From assembly GCA_031288215.1 (NCBI GenBank), contig JAITRV010000290.1, positions 1 to 12,871 of the forward strand: 12,871 bases of DNA, read 5' to 3'. Shown piece after piece: positions 6,294-12,370 of the stretch. The stretch comes from Spirochaetaceae bacterium (GTDB lineage: Bacteria > Spirochaetota > Spirochaetia > Treponematales > Breznakiellaceae). Made by a program: the position numbers and the translations under genes. How positions within the stretch are numbered: position 1 is the stretch's first letter; every line of letters begins with the position of its first letter. The notes beneath the pieces are model-generated. The model was given only the letters and a program-made list of their open reading frames with translations. It was not told where the DNA came from and made no database searches.

Positions 6294-7688
6294 TTAGTGA
6301 TGCCCGTGTCCCTTGGCGGCGGGAGACCCCTTGTAGCTGGTATGCAGCAGGTGGTGGGACTTTTCGCCGTTGGGCTTCTCCAGAAATTCCTTATAGATCT
6401 GTTTAATGGCCTCATTCTCATGGGACTTCCGCTTCGGCAGTTCCTTGTCATGGTCAAAGAGCGCCTGCCGGCGGTTCCGGTAGGCCTCCACGATACTCTC
6501 CGGCAGGATCAGCTTGGGCTGTCCGCCCCCGGAGACGCAGCCCTCGGGGCAGGTCATCACCTCCACAAAGTGCAGGTCCAGGGTGCCGGCCTTGACGGCC
6601 TCGATCACCGGGCCGATGTTCTTGAGGTTGGTGATGATCCCCACCTTGAGGGTGAGGTCCCCCACCTCGATTTCCGCGGTCCGTACCCCGGCGGTTCCCC
6701 GCACCGGGTGAATGTCCACGTCCTCCAGCTCCTTGCCGGTGATCAGGTTGTACCCCGTCCGCAGCGCCGCCTCCATGACCCCGCCGGTGACGCCGAAGAT
6801 GGTCCCCGCACCGGTATACGCCCCCAGGGGCAGATCAAAGTCTTCTTCCGTGAGGCTCTCGAAATCAATGCCCTTGTACTTGAAGAGATAGGCCAGTTCC
6901 CTGGTGGTGATGACCACATCCACGTCCCGATGCCCGCTGTCGGCCATTTCTTCCCGGCTGCATTCGTATTCCTTGCAGGTGCAGGGCATGACGGAAACGG
7001 AGAATATCTTCGCGGGATCGACGTTATTTATCTTCGCCCCATAGGTCTTGAAGACCGCCCCGGCCATCTGCTGGGGGCTCTTGCAGGTCGAAAGATGCTT
7101 GGACAATTCGGGATGGTTCTTTTCGATATAGGCAACCCAGGCGGGACAGCAGGAGGTAAACATCGGGAGGACCCCCTTCTGGGTTACCCGGTGAACCAGC
7201 TCGGTCCCTTCTTCCATGATGGTCAAATCCGCCGTAAAATTGGTATCGTAGACCTTGTTGAACCCGATCTTCCTCATCATCGCCGCCAGCTTGCCCGGCG
7301 CCAGGGTGCCCAGGGGCAGGCCGAAATCTTCCGCGATCCCCACCCGTACCGCCGGAGCGGCCTGGATGATGGTATAGGTATTCGGGTCGTCCAGGGCGCG
7401 GATGACCTCCGACAGGTGGCTGACATTGTGCGCCGCAAAGAGGGGTTCCTTCACCGTTTCGGGCAGGTCCCGTTCGGCCCGTTTCTTCGCGTAGGCCGCG
7501 GCGCCGTGATCAATGATGGACACGTAGGATTTGCACCGCTGCACGCACTGTCCGCACATGACGCACTTATCGGTATTAACGGTTTGGGCTTCCCGGGGAT
7601 TGCCTTCAATCGCGTCCACCGGGCAGGCTTTCTTGCATTCTTCACAGCCGGTACACAGGTCTTTATCTATTTGAATGACCGTCATCAT
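6294..7688 (-). CDS. hydA2: [FeFe]-hydrogenase subunit of HDCR (HydA2-like)
   Basis: 464 aa, oxidises H2 and passes electrons to the HycB ferredoxins. The N-terminus has two [4Fe-4S] motifs (Cys12/15/18/22 and Cys42/45/48/52). H-cluster motifs: P1 FTSCCPAW (178-184; Cys180 as proton-shuttle Cys, Cys181 as ligand), P2 MPCTCKEYEC (234-243; Cys236) and P3 MTCPEGCVSGGGQP (378-391; Cys380, Cys384). P3 has Glu where Gly is usual and P2 has Cys where Ala is usual. A small-subunit-like helical tail (about 395-440) is fused, then a His-rich end. The short two-cluster front fits HydA2 of the H2-dependent CO2 reductase rather than longer NADH-linked enzymes, and the gene neighbours agree. GAGGGGG lies four bases before ATG 7688 and seven before a second ATG at 7685, which may be the true start. 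One base separates it from the upstream hycB. The maturases HydE/F/G are not in the window. Confidence 0.95.
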   Translation of the reverse strand: MMTVIQIDKDLCTGCEECKKACPVDAIEGNPREAQTVNTDKCVMCGQCVQRCKSYVSIIDHGAAAYAKKRAERDLPETVKEPLFAAHNVSHLSEVIRALDDPNTYTIIQAAPAVRVGIAEDFGLPLGTLAPGKLAAMMRKIGFNKVYDTNFTADLTIMEEGTELVHRVTQKGVLPMFTSCCPAWVAYIEKNHPELSKHLSTCKSPQQMAGAVFKTYGAKINNVDPAKIFSVSVMPCTCKEYECSREEMADSGHRDVDVVITTRELAYLFKYKGIDFESLTEEDFDLPLGAYTGAGTIFGVTGGVMEAALRTGYNLITGKELEDVDIHPVRGTAGVRTAEIEVGDLTLKVGIITNLKNIGPVIEAVKAGTLDLHFVEVMTCPEGCVSGGGQPKLILPESIVEAYRNRRQALFDHDKELPKRKSHENEAIKQIYKEFLEKPNGEKSHHLLHTSYKGSPAAKGHGHH

Positions 7689-7689
7689 C

Positions 7690-8220
7690 TTACCCCCTCA
7701 TCGGATTTTCAACAAACACCGGCATGGTGTCGGCGGTTCTGATCCGCTTTGCGACGACTTCCTCCGCGGGATTCACCAAACGGAGCGCCTGATTCGGACA
7801 ATTCGCGACGCAGGCAGGGCGCTCATTATCCGTACAGAGATCGCACTTATTCGCCACCGAAAGTCCGCCTTCTTCCTTGACCAGAATTTCAATGGCCCCA
7901 AAGGGACACGCCATGACGCAGTTCTTGCAGCCGATACACGCGCGCTCATTAATGATGACCGTTCCGGCTTCGGTCTTGCTGATGGCGCCCTTTACGCAGG
8001 AAGCTAAACAGGGCGCGTTTTCACAGTGGTGGCACTGGACCGGCATCACGTTGCGCTGTCCCCGGGCAATATACAGCCGGGGAACGACAGGGGAACTGAT
8101 CGTTCCCACCGTCTTCGCCACGCTTTTGGTATGCGCGGCGAAACAGGCAACTTCACAGGTTCGGCAGCCGGTACATTTTTCCGGGTCCGCCAGGACAAAA
8201 AACGATTGCTCCGCATTCAT
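7690..8220 (-). CDS. hycB3: HycB/HydN-type ferredoxin subunit, hydrogenase side
   Basis: 176 aa electron-transfer subunit with sixteen cysteines in four motifs: Cys16/19/22/26, Cys63/66/71/75, Cys95/98/101/105 and Cys126/129/137/141, enough for four [4Fe-4S] clusters. This is the 4Fe-4S polyferredoxin type found in E. coli HycB and HydN. Lying directly upstream of hydA2 (one-base gap), it corresponds in position to the hycB gene that precedes hydA2 in acetogen HDCR operons, so it probably docks HydA2 and forms part of the wire to FdhF. The start chosen is ATG at 8220 with AGAGGGG upstream; a longer frame from 8280 adds a basic tail through the leader and is less likely. The C-terminus lacks an obvious membrane helix. 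The exact HycB number is by position only. Confidence 0.9.
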   Translation of the reverse strand: MNAEQSFFVLADPEKCTGCRTCEVACFAAHTKSVAKTVGTISSPVVPRLYIARGQRNVMPVQCHHCENAPCLASCVKGAISKTEAGTVIINERACIGCKNCVMACPFGAIEILVKEEGGLSVANKCDLCTDNERPACVANCPNQALRLVNPAEEVVAKRIRTADTMPVFVENPMRG

Positions 8221-8257
8221 AAAAAACCCCTCTTTCCGTTTCTTCCGAAATTTAAGT

Positions 8258-8287
8258 TCACCGGATAAGGTCCCCCTCACCGGATAA
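8258..8287 (-). promoter_or_regulatory. Tandem 11-bp direct repeat upstream of hycB3
   Basis: The sequence TCACCGGATAA occurs at 8258-8268 and again at 8277-8287 (period 19, close to two helical turns), 38-67 bases before the hycB3 start. A ten-base match (CACCGGATAA) recurs at 8592-8601 inside the small ferredoxin gene. Two repeats on one DNA face suggest a protein-binding site or a duplicated leader segment. I see no clear promoter beside it. Confidence 0.4.
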
Positions 8288-8317
8288 ACACCGTTACCAC
8301 GCGCCGTTCCCTCTCCA

Positions 8318-8335
8318 CCCGCGGCAGACCGCGGG
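8318..8335 (-). other. Intercistronic hairpin after the small ferredoxin gene
   Basis: CCCGCGG (8318-8324) and CCGCGGG (8329-8335) form a perfect 7-bp stem with a 4-base loop, starting three bases past the TAG stop of the small ferredoxin gene. No U-run follows on the minus strand, so it is more likely an mRNA-stability or processing element than a terminator. Confidence 0.5.
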
Positions 8336-8338
8336 CCC

Positions 8339-8626
8339 CTAACCCATCGCGGCGCGGCTCAAAAGGGGCAGGATAGCCGCGGCCCGCACCCTTTTTTCCC
8401 GGACGCTGATGATTTCCCGCCGCACCTTATCGGCGGAATATTCACACTCCTCAATACAACGGGGCATCCGGCCCGCTTCAAAACCCCGGCACTCCCCGCA
8501 CCGGGCCGTATCGATCAGGAGATCCCCCCGGAGGTCCAAAAGGGCATGTTCGGCGCAGGACACCTTACAGGAGGGGTGGGAGCATCCGTTGCACCGGATA
8601 AGCAGGAGTCCGCCGTCGCCGGTCAT
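8339..8626 (-). CDS. Small two-cluster ferredoxin-like protein (half-HycB)
   Basis: 95 aa, no recognised name. Eight cysteines occur in two groups: Cys12/15/20/24 (CxxCxxxxCxxxC) and Cys43/46/57/61 (CxxC-x10-CxxxC). These spacings match the second and fourth cysteine motifs of the HycB/HydN polyferredoxins encoded on both sides of it, while motifs one and three are missing, so it reads like a HycB reduced to two [4Fe-4S] sites. ATG at 8626 overlaps the fdhD stop as ATGA, implying coupled translation and a link to FdhD or the complex. Possible roles are an electron carrier for HDCR, a redox partner in cofactor sulfuration, or an assembly factor; none is shown. The C-terminal 30 residues are a basic helix without cysteines. 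It is a true gene by the overlap, the ordered cysteines and codon use like its neighbours. Confidence 0.8.
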   Translation of the reverse strand: MTGDGGLLLIRCNGCSHPSCKVSCAEHALLDLRGDLLIDTARCGECRGFEAGRMPRCIEECEYSADKVRREIISVREKRVRAAAILPLLSRAAMG

Positions 8627-9348
8627 GCCCCCTCCCCCGGATCTCCGGCGTGCAGGATCCGTTCGGCATGGGTATACACGTTCATATAATCCCGTTTGAC
8701 AAAGCCCGCCAGGGTTATCCCCGCCTCTTCGGCCCTTCGGACGGCCCGGGAGGTCGTGGTGCCGTGGCTGAGCAGGATCTTGACGCCGGTCCGCTCGATC
8801 ATCTTAAACATTTCCAGGGCCAGCCGGCCGCTGAAAATAAGGGCCTTCCCCTCGGGCCCCACCTCGCCGCATATCATGGCTCCGATGACCTTTGCCAGGG
8901 CGTTATGGCGGGCCACGTCCTCCCGGAGGATCAGGATCTCCTTGCCGTCGATGAGGGCCACCGCGTGAGCCGCCCCGGTAATATAGAAGAGTTCGCTTCT
9001 TTCGTTAAAGTTATCCCACATATCGAAAATGGCCTCGTCGCTCAGGAACGCCTCCACCCCCCGGTTGTCCCGGGGCGCCCTGCGGGGCGGTTTCAGGGTA
9101 AGGAATATTTCCTGGGTGACGGTATCGATCCGCAAATCTTCGATATCTTCTTTGGCATGAAACAAGCCTTCGGCATAGGCAAAGCCTATGGCAAGCTCCT
9201 CCAGATTACAGGGGGTACACGCAAAGGTGTGGACATAGGCCTTATTGATAAAGAGCGTAAAGGGATCTTCCTTTATCATCTTGTCCGTTGCCCCGTGTCT
9301 GCCTGACTTGTCTATTCGGACAATCCGCATCTCATCCCATAGATCCAT
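8623..9348 (-). CDS. fdhD: Formate dehydrogenase accessory sulfurtransferase FdhD
   Basis: 241 aa. In E. coli, FdhD takes sulfur from IscS and passes it to the Mo-bis-MGD cofactor of formate dehydrogenase, an essential step. Family features: ACTPCNLEELAIGFAYAEG (43-61), REDVARHNALAKVIG (142-156, usually EDVGRHNALDKVIG), FSGR (172-175) and YMNVYTHAER (221-230). The conserved CxxC loop that normally follows the first domain is absent: residues 86-103 contain no cysteine. The only cysteines are 44, 47 and 160, and Cys44/47 make an unusual CTPC. The start chosen is ATG 9348 with GGGGAG seven bases before; a frame from 9540 would overlap the whole end of hycB. It lies 56 bases after hycB, behind a strong hairpin, and overlaps the small ferredoxin gene by ATGA. 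Confidence 0.9.
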   Translation of the reverse strand: MDLWDEMRIVRIDKSGRHGATDKMIKEDPFTLFINKAYVHTFACTPCNLEELAIGFAYAEGLFHAKEDIEDLRIDTVTQEIFLTLKPPRRAPRDNRGVEAFLSDEAIFDMWDNFNERSELFYITGAAHAVALIDGKEILILREDVARHNALAKVIGAMICGEVGPEGKALIFSGRLALEMFKMIERTGVKILLSHGTTTSRAVRRAEEAGITLAGFVKRDYMNVYTHAERILHAGDPGEGA

Positions 9349-9367
9349 ATCCCCACTCCCCGATTGC

Positions 9368-9398
9368 GTCCGGAGGGAGGCCCCGCCCCCCTCCGGAC
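9368..9398 (-). other. Intercistronic 10-bp hairpin between hycB and fdhD
   Basis: GTCCGGAGGG (9368-9377) pairs perfectly with CCCTCCGGAC (9389-9398) around an 11-base loop, in the 56-base gap between hycB and fdhD. No U-run follows on the minus strand. It may protect the upstream fdhF-hycB message from 3' decay, or dampen readthrough so the catalytic accessory FdhD is made in smaller amounts. Confidence 0.65.
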
Positions 9399-9404
9399 TT
9401 GATT

Positions 9405-9914
9405 TTAAGCAGTTACCGCCTTTCTCCGTTTTTCCGCGGTACTTTCCAACAGCGCCTCTTCGGTGACCAGTTCCAGGGCCGCCGTCGGGCAGACCCGGAC
9501 GCAGGAAGGCGTGTCGGAAAGGCCGGCGCACAGGTCGCATTTATTGGCGACCTTTTTGACGGTTCCGTCGGCTTGCACTTCCTGGGTTTCCACGATCTCC
9601 ACGGCCCCGAAGGGACAGGCGATGACGCAATTTTTACAGCCGATACACTTTTTGGGGTCTATCAGCACCACGTTGTTTATGACCTTAATCGCGTCGGAGG
9701 TGCAGGCCGCCATACAGGCGGGATTTTCACAATGCCTGCATTGAACCGGAGCGCTGACCGCGGCGGTCTTTACCATAAACAACTTGGGGTTAAAGGCGTA
9801 CCCGTCGGGGTCTATCTCAAATATCCGTTTCCCCTCATGGGCCACCACACAACTAATCATACAGGTCCTGCATCCAATACACCGGAGAGGATTTGCCTTA
9901 ACGAAACGGTTCAT
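9405..9914 (-). CDS. hycB2: HycB/HydN-type ferredoxin subunit, formate dehydrogenase side
   Basis: 169 aa electron-transfer subunit with four cysteine motifs: Cys12/15/18/22, Cys59/62/67/71, Cys90/93/96/100 and Cys126/129/138/142, for four [4Fe-4S] clusters. It is clearly paralogous to the hycB gene before hydA2. ATG at 9914 overlaps the fdhF stop as ATGA, so it should be made together with FdhF and pair with it, passing electrons from the other HycB. A longer frame from 9992 adds an Arg/Gly-rich tail read out of frame through fdhF and is rejected. The C-terminal 25 residues form a charged helix; in the T. kivui HDCR a HycB C-terminal helix helps build filaments, but I cannot say this one does. 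The number in the symbol is by analogy with the A. woodii operon. Confidence 0.92.
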   Translation of the reverse strand: MNRFVKANPLRCIGCRTCMISCVVAHEGKRIFEIDPDGYAFNPKLFMVKTAAVSAPVQCRHCENPACMAACTSDAIKVINNVVLIDPKKCIGCKNCVIACPFGAVEIVETQEVQADGTVKKVANKCDLCAGLSDTPSCVRVCPTAALELVTEEALLESTAEKRRKAVTA

Positions 9915-12106
9915 GCCGGCGCCCCCTCTTTGACAATATGCATCCGCGTCCGAATGTCTTCGTACCGCCGGGCCACCTCTTCCCGGGCCCACTTCTGGTC
10001 AGGGATCTTCTCAACCTTGCACGCGCAGTACTTGTACTCGGGGGTGCGGCTGGCGGGGTCCAGGGAGGAAATGGTGAGTTCGTTACAGGCCCCGATCCAC
10101 CACTGATAGGTCATATAGACCGCCCCGGCCTTGACCCGTTCGGTGGGTTTGCAGCGGGTGTAGACGGAACCCCGCTTGGAAAGAACCCGGACGATCTCCC
10201 CTTCCTTGAGGTCCAGCCTGGCGCAGTCCTCGGGGGACATTTCCACCCAGCCCGGCTCGTCTTCCAGGTTCCGGAGCATCCGGCAGTTCCCCGACATGGT
10301 CCGCACCGAATAGTGCCCCACTTCCCGTACCGTGCAGAGGGCCAGGGGGTATTCGGCGTTTTCCACTTCCGTCGGCGGATGATAGGGGGAGGTCTTCAAT
10401 ATCCCGATCCCGTCGGGGGTGGCGAAGGTGCCCCCCGCATGGAGGAACTGGGTGCCCGTATCATCAGGCCCCTTGTCCCAGCAGGGCCACTGGACGCTCC
10501 CCTGGCGCTCGATCTTCTCGTAGGTCGCCCCGGTAAACTTGGGGCAGAGATCGATCATCTCGTTCCAGATTTCTTCGGTGTTGTTATAATGCATGGGATA
10601 TCCCATGGCGGTGGCGATGCGGCAGGTGATCTCCCAGTCCGGCAGAATGTTCCCCGACGGTTCCAGGACCTTGCGGATCCGCTGGAAGCCCCGGTCGGAA
10701 CTGGTATACACCCCCTCGTGCTCGCCCCAGGCGGTGGCGGGGAGGATGGCGTCGGCGTATTCCGCGGTCTTGTTCCAGAATATATCCTGGACCACCACGA
10801 AGTCGATCTGCTCAAGGCTCTCCCGCAGCTCTTCCAAGTCCGGGTCGGACTGGGCGGGGTCCTCGCCGGTGATATAGTAGGCGTGAAGCCGCTTCGCCGG
10901 GTCCTTCTGGTGAACCACGAACTCGGGAACCCGGGTGAGCTGAATACCGACCTTGTTGTCCAGCTTGACCCCCCAGGCTTTCTCAAACTTCGCCTGAATC
11001 GCCGGATCCGTTACGCTCTGATAGCCCGGGTACACATCGGGGAGATCCCCCATGTCGCAGGTACCCTGGACGTTGTTCTGGCCCCGGACCGGACCGGTGC
11101 CGCAGGCATAGCGGCCGAAGTTGCCGGTGAGCATCGCCAAACTGCAGAGGCATTTGACCGCTTCGACCCCCTGGGAGAACTGGGTGATCCCCATGCCCCA
11201 GAGGATGACCGAGTGCTTGGAACTCGCGTACTTACGGGCGGTGAAGACGATGTCCCGTTCCGAAAGCCCGGTGATCTCCGCCACCTTTTCGGGGGTATAG
11301 TCCTTGACGATTTCCCAGAATTCGTCAAATCCCTTGGTATGGGCCTTGACGAACTCCGTATCGAGGAGCTTTTCGCTGATGATGACGTGGGCCAGGCCGT
11401 TGGTGAGGGCCACGTTGGTGCCCCCCTTGAGCTGGAGGTGGAGGTCCGCAATCCGGGCGGTTTCGGTGATCCGGGGATCCGCGCAGATGATATAGCAGCC
11501 CTTCTCCTTGGCCTTGACGATACGCCGGGCCACGATGGGATGGGAGGCCGCCGCGTTGTACCCGATGTTGAAGATCACCTCGGCGTCTTCGATTTCCGGG
11601 ATGGAGAGGGACATAGCGCCCTCCCCGATGGTTTGCCGGGAACCGGCCACCGAGGCGGCGTGGCAAATCCGGGCGCAATGGTCGACGTTGTTGGTCCCCA
11701 TCACCGCCCGGGCGAACTTCTGGGTAATATACCCCGCTTCGTTGCCGGGCCCCCGGGCCGACGCCGCCGCCAGGAACGAATCGGGCCCCCATTTCTTCTT
11801 GATGGCCAGGAAATTATCCGCCACGAATTTGACGGCTTCATCCCAACTCACCACCTCCAAAGGGGAATTTTTCCCGTTTTTTCTGATCAGAGGTTCCCGA
11901 ATACGCTTGGTAAGAATCTGAGGATCGTTAAGATAATCCCAGCCATACCAGCCCTTGAGACATGCCGTGCCCTCGTTGGTTCTGCCCCACACGGGGTGAA
12001 CATCGAGAATCTTGTTTGCCTTTTTATCGACAGTAAACAAGATCTGACACCCGGCGCCGCAATAGCAGCATGTCGTCTGAATTTCCCGTACATCTGTGCT
12101 CGCCAT
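9911..12106 (-). CDS. fdhF: Formate dehydrogenase catalytic subunit, Cys form (FdhF)
   Basis: 731 aa molybdopterin enzyme of the DMSO-reductase family, interconverting CO2 and formate. One [4Fe-4S] is bound by Cys13/16/20 (TTCCYCGAGC) and Cys49, followed by Lys51, the residue that wires cluster to cofactor in E. coli FdhH. The catalytic position, Sec140 in E. coli, is Cys148 with His149 behind it (ARICHAASVAG); codon 148 (11663-11665) is TGC, so this is a selenium-independent form. There is no N-terminal [2Fe-2S] or NuoG-like extension, as expected for HDCR-type FdhF. The start chosen is ATG 12106, with AAGGAGAGG five bases before; an ATG at 12136 lies in the loop of an inverted repeat and lacks such a site. 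It is first in the run, behind a near-consensus promoter and a leader of about 210 bases, and overlaps hycB by ATGA. Mo versus W cannot be told from the sequence. Confidence 0.96.
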   Translation of the reverse strand: MASTDVREIQTTCCYCGAGCQILFTVDKKANKILDVHPVWGRTNEGTACLKGWYGWDYLNDPQILTKRIREPLIRKNGKNSPLEVVSWDEAVKFVADNFLAIKKKWGPDSFLAAASARGPGNEAGYITQKFARAVMGTNNVDHCARICHAASVAGSRQTIGEGAMSLSIPEIEDAEVIFNIGYNAAASHPIVARRIVKAKEKGCYIICADPRITETARIADLHLQLKGGTNVALTNGLAHVIISEKLLDTEFVKAHTKGFDEFWEIVKDYTPEKVAEITGLSERDIVFTARKYASSKHSVILWGMGITQFSQGVEAVKCLCSLAMLTGNFGRYACGTGPVRGQNNVQGTCDMGDLPDVYPGYQSVTDPAIQAKFEKAWGVKLDNKVGIQLTRVPEFVVHQKDPAKRLHAYYITGEDPAQSDPDLEELRESLEQIDFVVVQDIFWNKTAEYADAILPATAWGEHEGVYTSSDRGFQRIRKVLEPSGNILPDWEITCRIATAMGYPMHYNNTEEIWNEMIDLCPKFTGATYEKIERQGSVQWPCWDKGPDDTGTQFLHAGGTFATPDGIGILKTSPYHPPTEVENAEYPLALCTVREVGHYSVRTMSGNCRMLRNLEDEPGWVEMSPEDCARLDLKEGEIVRVLSKRGSVYTRCKPTERVKAGAVYMTYQWWIGACNELTISSLDPASRTPEYKYCACKVEKIPDQKWAREEVARRYEDIRTRMHIVKEGAPA

Positions 12107-12111
12107 GAAGA

Positions 12112-12120
12112 CCTCTCCTT
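12112..12120 (-). promoter_or_regulatory. Ribosome binding site setting the fdhF start
   Basis: AAGGAGAGG lies five bases before ATG 12106 and is the best Shine-Dalgarno sequence in the region. It supports the short FdhF start and excludes the longer frame from 12136. Confidence 0.8.
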
Positions 12121-12122
12121 CT

Positions 12123-12290
12123 CTATTTTCGTACAATCATGTACGAATCCTTTACAAAACCGCCGGGCCGGCGTGCCGTGAATATGCCGGTCCGGGATTC
12201 CTGTAAATTCTTCCCTGCCTGGGGGAGCGCCCTCTCCTCTCACTTTTTTTCGATAACGCTCACCAGGCGCCGAACTGAAAAGCAAAACAT
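12123..12290 (-). other. UGA-interrupted leader reading frame (speculative)
   Basis: An ATG at 12290 opens 16 codons (MFCFSVRRLVSVIEKK) ending in TGA at 12240-12242. If UGA is read through, the frame stays open for 38 more codons to TAG at 12123-12125, about 16 bases before the fdhF start. Pairing potential lies directly after the UGA. No Shine-Dalgarno precedes the ATG, and a 38-codon open stretch in G+C-rich DNA is not rare, so this may be chance. It is listed because selenium control of Cys-type fdhF is known in T. primitia. Confidence 0.2.
12129..12146. promoter_or_regulatory. Perfect 7-bp inverted repeat before the fdhF RBS
   Basis: TCGTACA (12129-12135) and TGTACGA (12140-12146) are separated by four bases. 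The repeat ends eight bases upstream of the Shine-Dalgarno sequence. It could be an operator or an RNA hairpin gating translation. Confidence 0.55.
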
Positions 12291-12321
12291 AGACGAATTT
12301 TTTGATTGTTTTTTGTTTTTT

Positions 12322-12349
12322 AGTATAACACAGATTAACCCCTTGTCAA
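12322..12349 (-). promoter_or_regulatory. Near-consensus sigma-70 promoter of the fdhF operon
   Basis: On the minus strand, -35 TTGACA (12344-12349) and -10 TATACT (12322-12327) are 16 bases apart, with an A-rich start region downstream. It begins 22 bases after the xre stop codon with no terminator between, so readthrough from xre may add to it. A promoter this strong suggests that control is by repression or by the long leader. Confidence 0.85.
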
Positions 12350-12370
12350 GGATTTCTGCGAATTCCGGCC

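Larger units (their letters stand above)
12107..12315 (-). promoter_or_regulatory. Long structured 5' leader of the fdhF operon
   Basis: From the predicted start near 12315 to the fdhF ATG is about 210 nt. Minus-strand pairing: GCCTGG/CCAGGC flanking GAGCG/CGCTC (roughly 12261-12198) form an 11-bp two-part stem. A GGGA/TCCC pair follows near 12196-12175. CCGGC/GCCGG (near 12172-12150) and the palindrome TCGTACA/TGTACGA (12129-12146) complete the set. The length and ordered hairpins suggest an RNA regulator, for example a molybdenum/tungsten-cofactor riboswitch or a selenium-responsive element. I could not match it with confidence to any riboswitch consensus from memory. Confidence 0.5.

Noticed and set aside
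5742..7742. 666-codon plus-strand open frame across mobA and hydA2
   Set aside because: Same cause: it runs antisense through two recognised genes, with low-complexity composition and no family signature.
9349..9540. N-terminal extension of FdhD
   Set aside because: It overlaps the end of hycB in another frame, crosses a hairpin and shows no FdhD similarity; ATG 9348 has an RBS.
9915..9992. N-terminal extension of HycB2
   Set aside because: It is read out of frame through the end of fdhF; ATG 9914 gives the ATGA overlap and begins right before the first cysteine motif.
11663..11665. Selenocysteine codon in fdhF
   Set aside because: The codon at the Sec140-equivalent position is TGC (Cys), and no in-frame TGA occurs before the stop.
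12107..12136. Upstream ATG adding ten residues to FdhF
   Set aside because: It has no Shine-Dalgarno and sits in the loop of an inverted repeat; ATG 12106 has AAGGAGAGG at proper distance.
9938..12181. 747-codon plus-strand open frame across fdhF
   Set aside because: It is antisense to a clearly conserved FdhF, is rich in Gly/Pro/Arg and has no motif; G+C-biased third positions of the real gene keep the opposite frame open.
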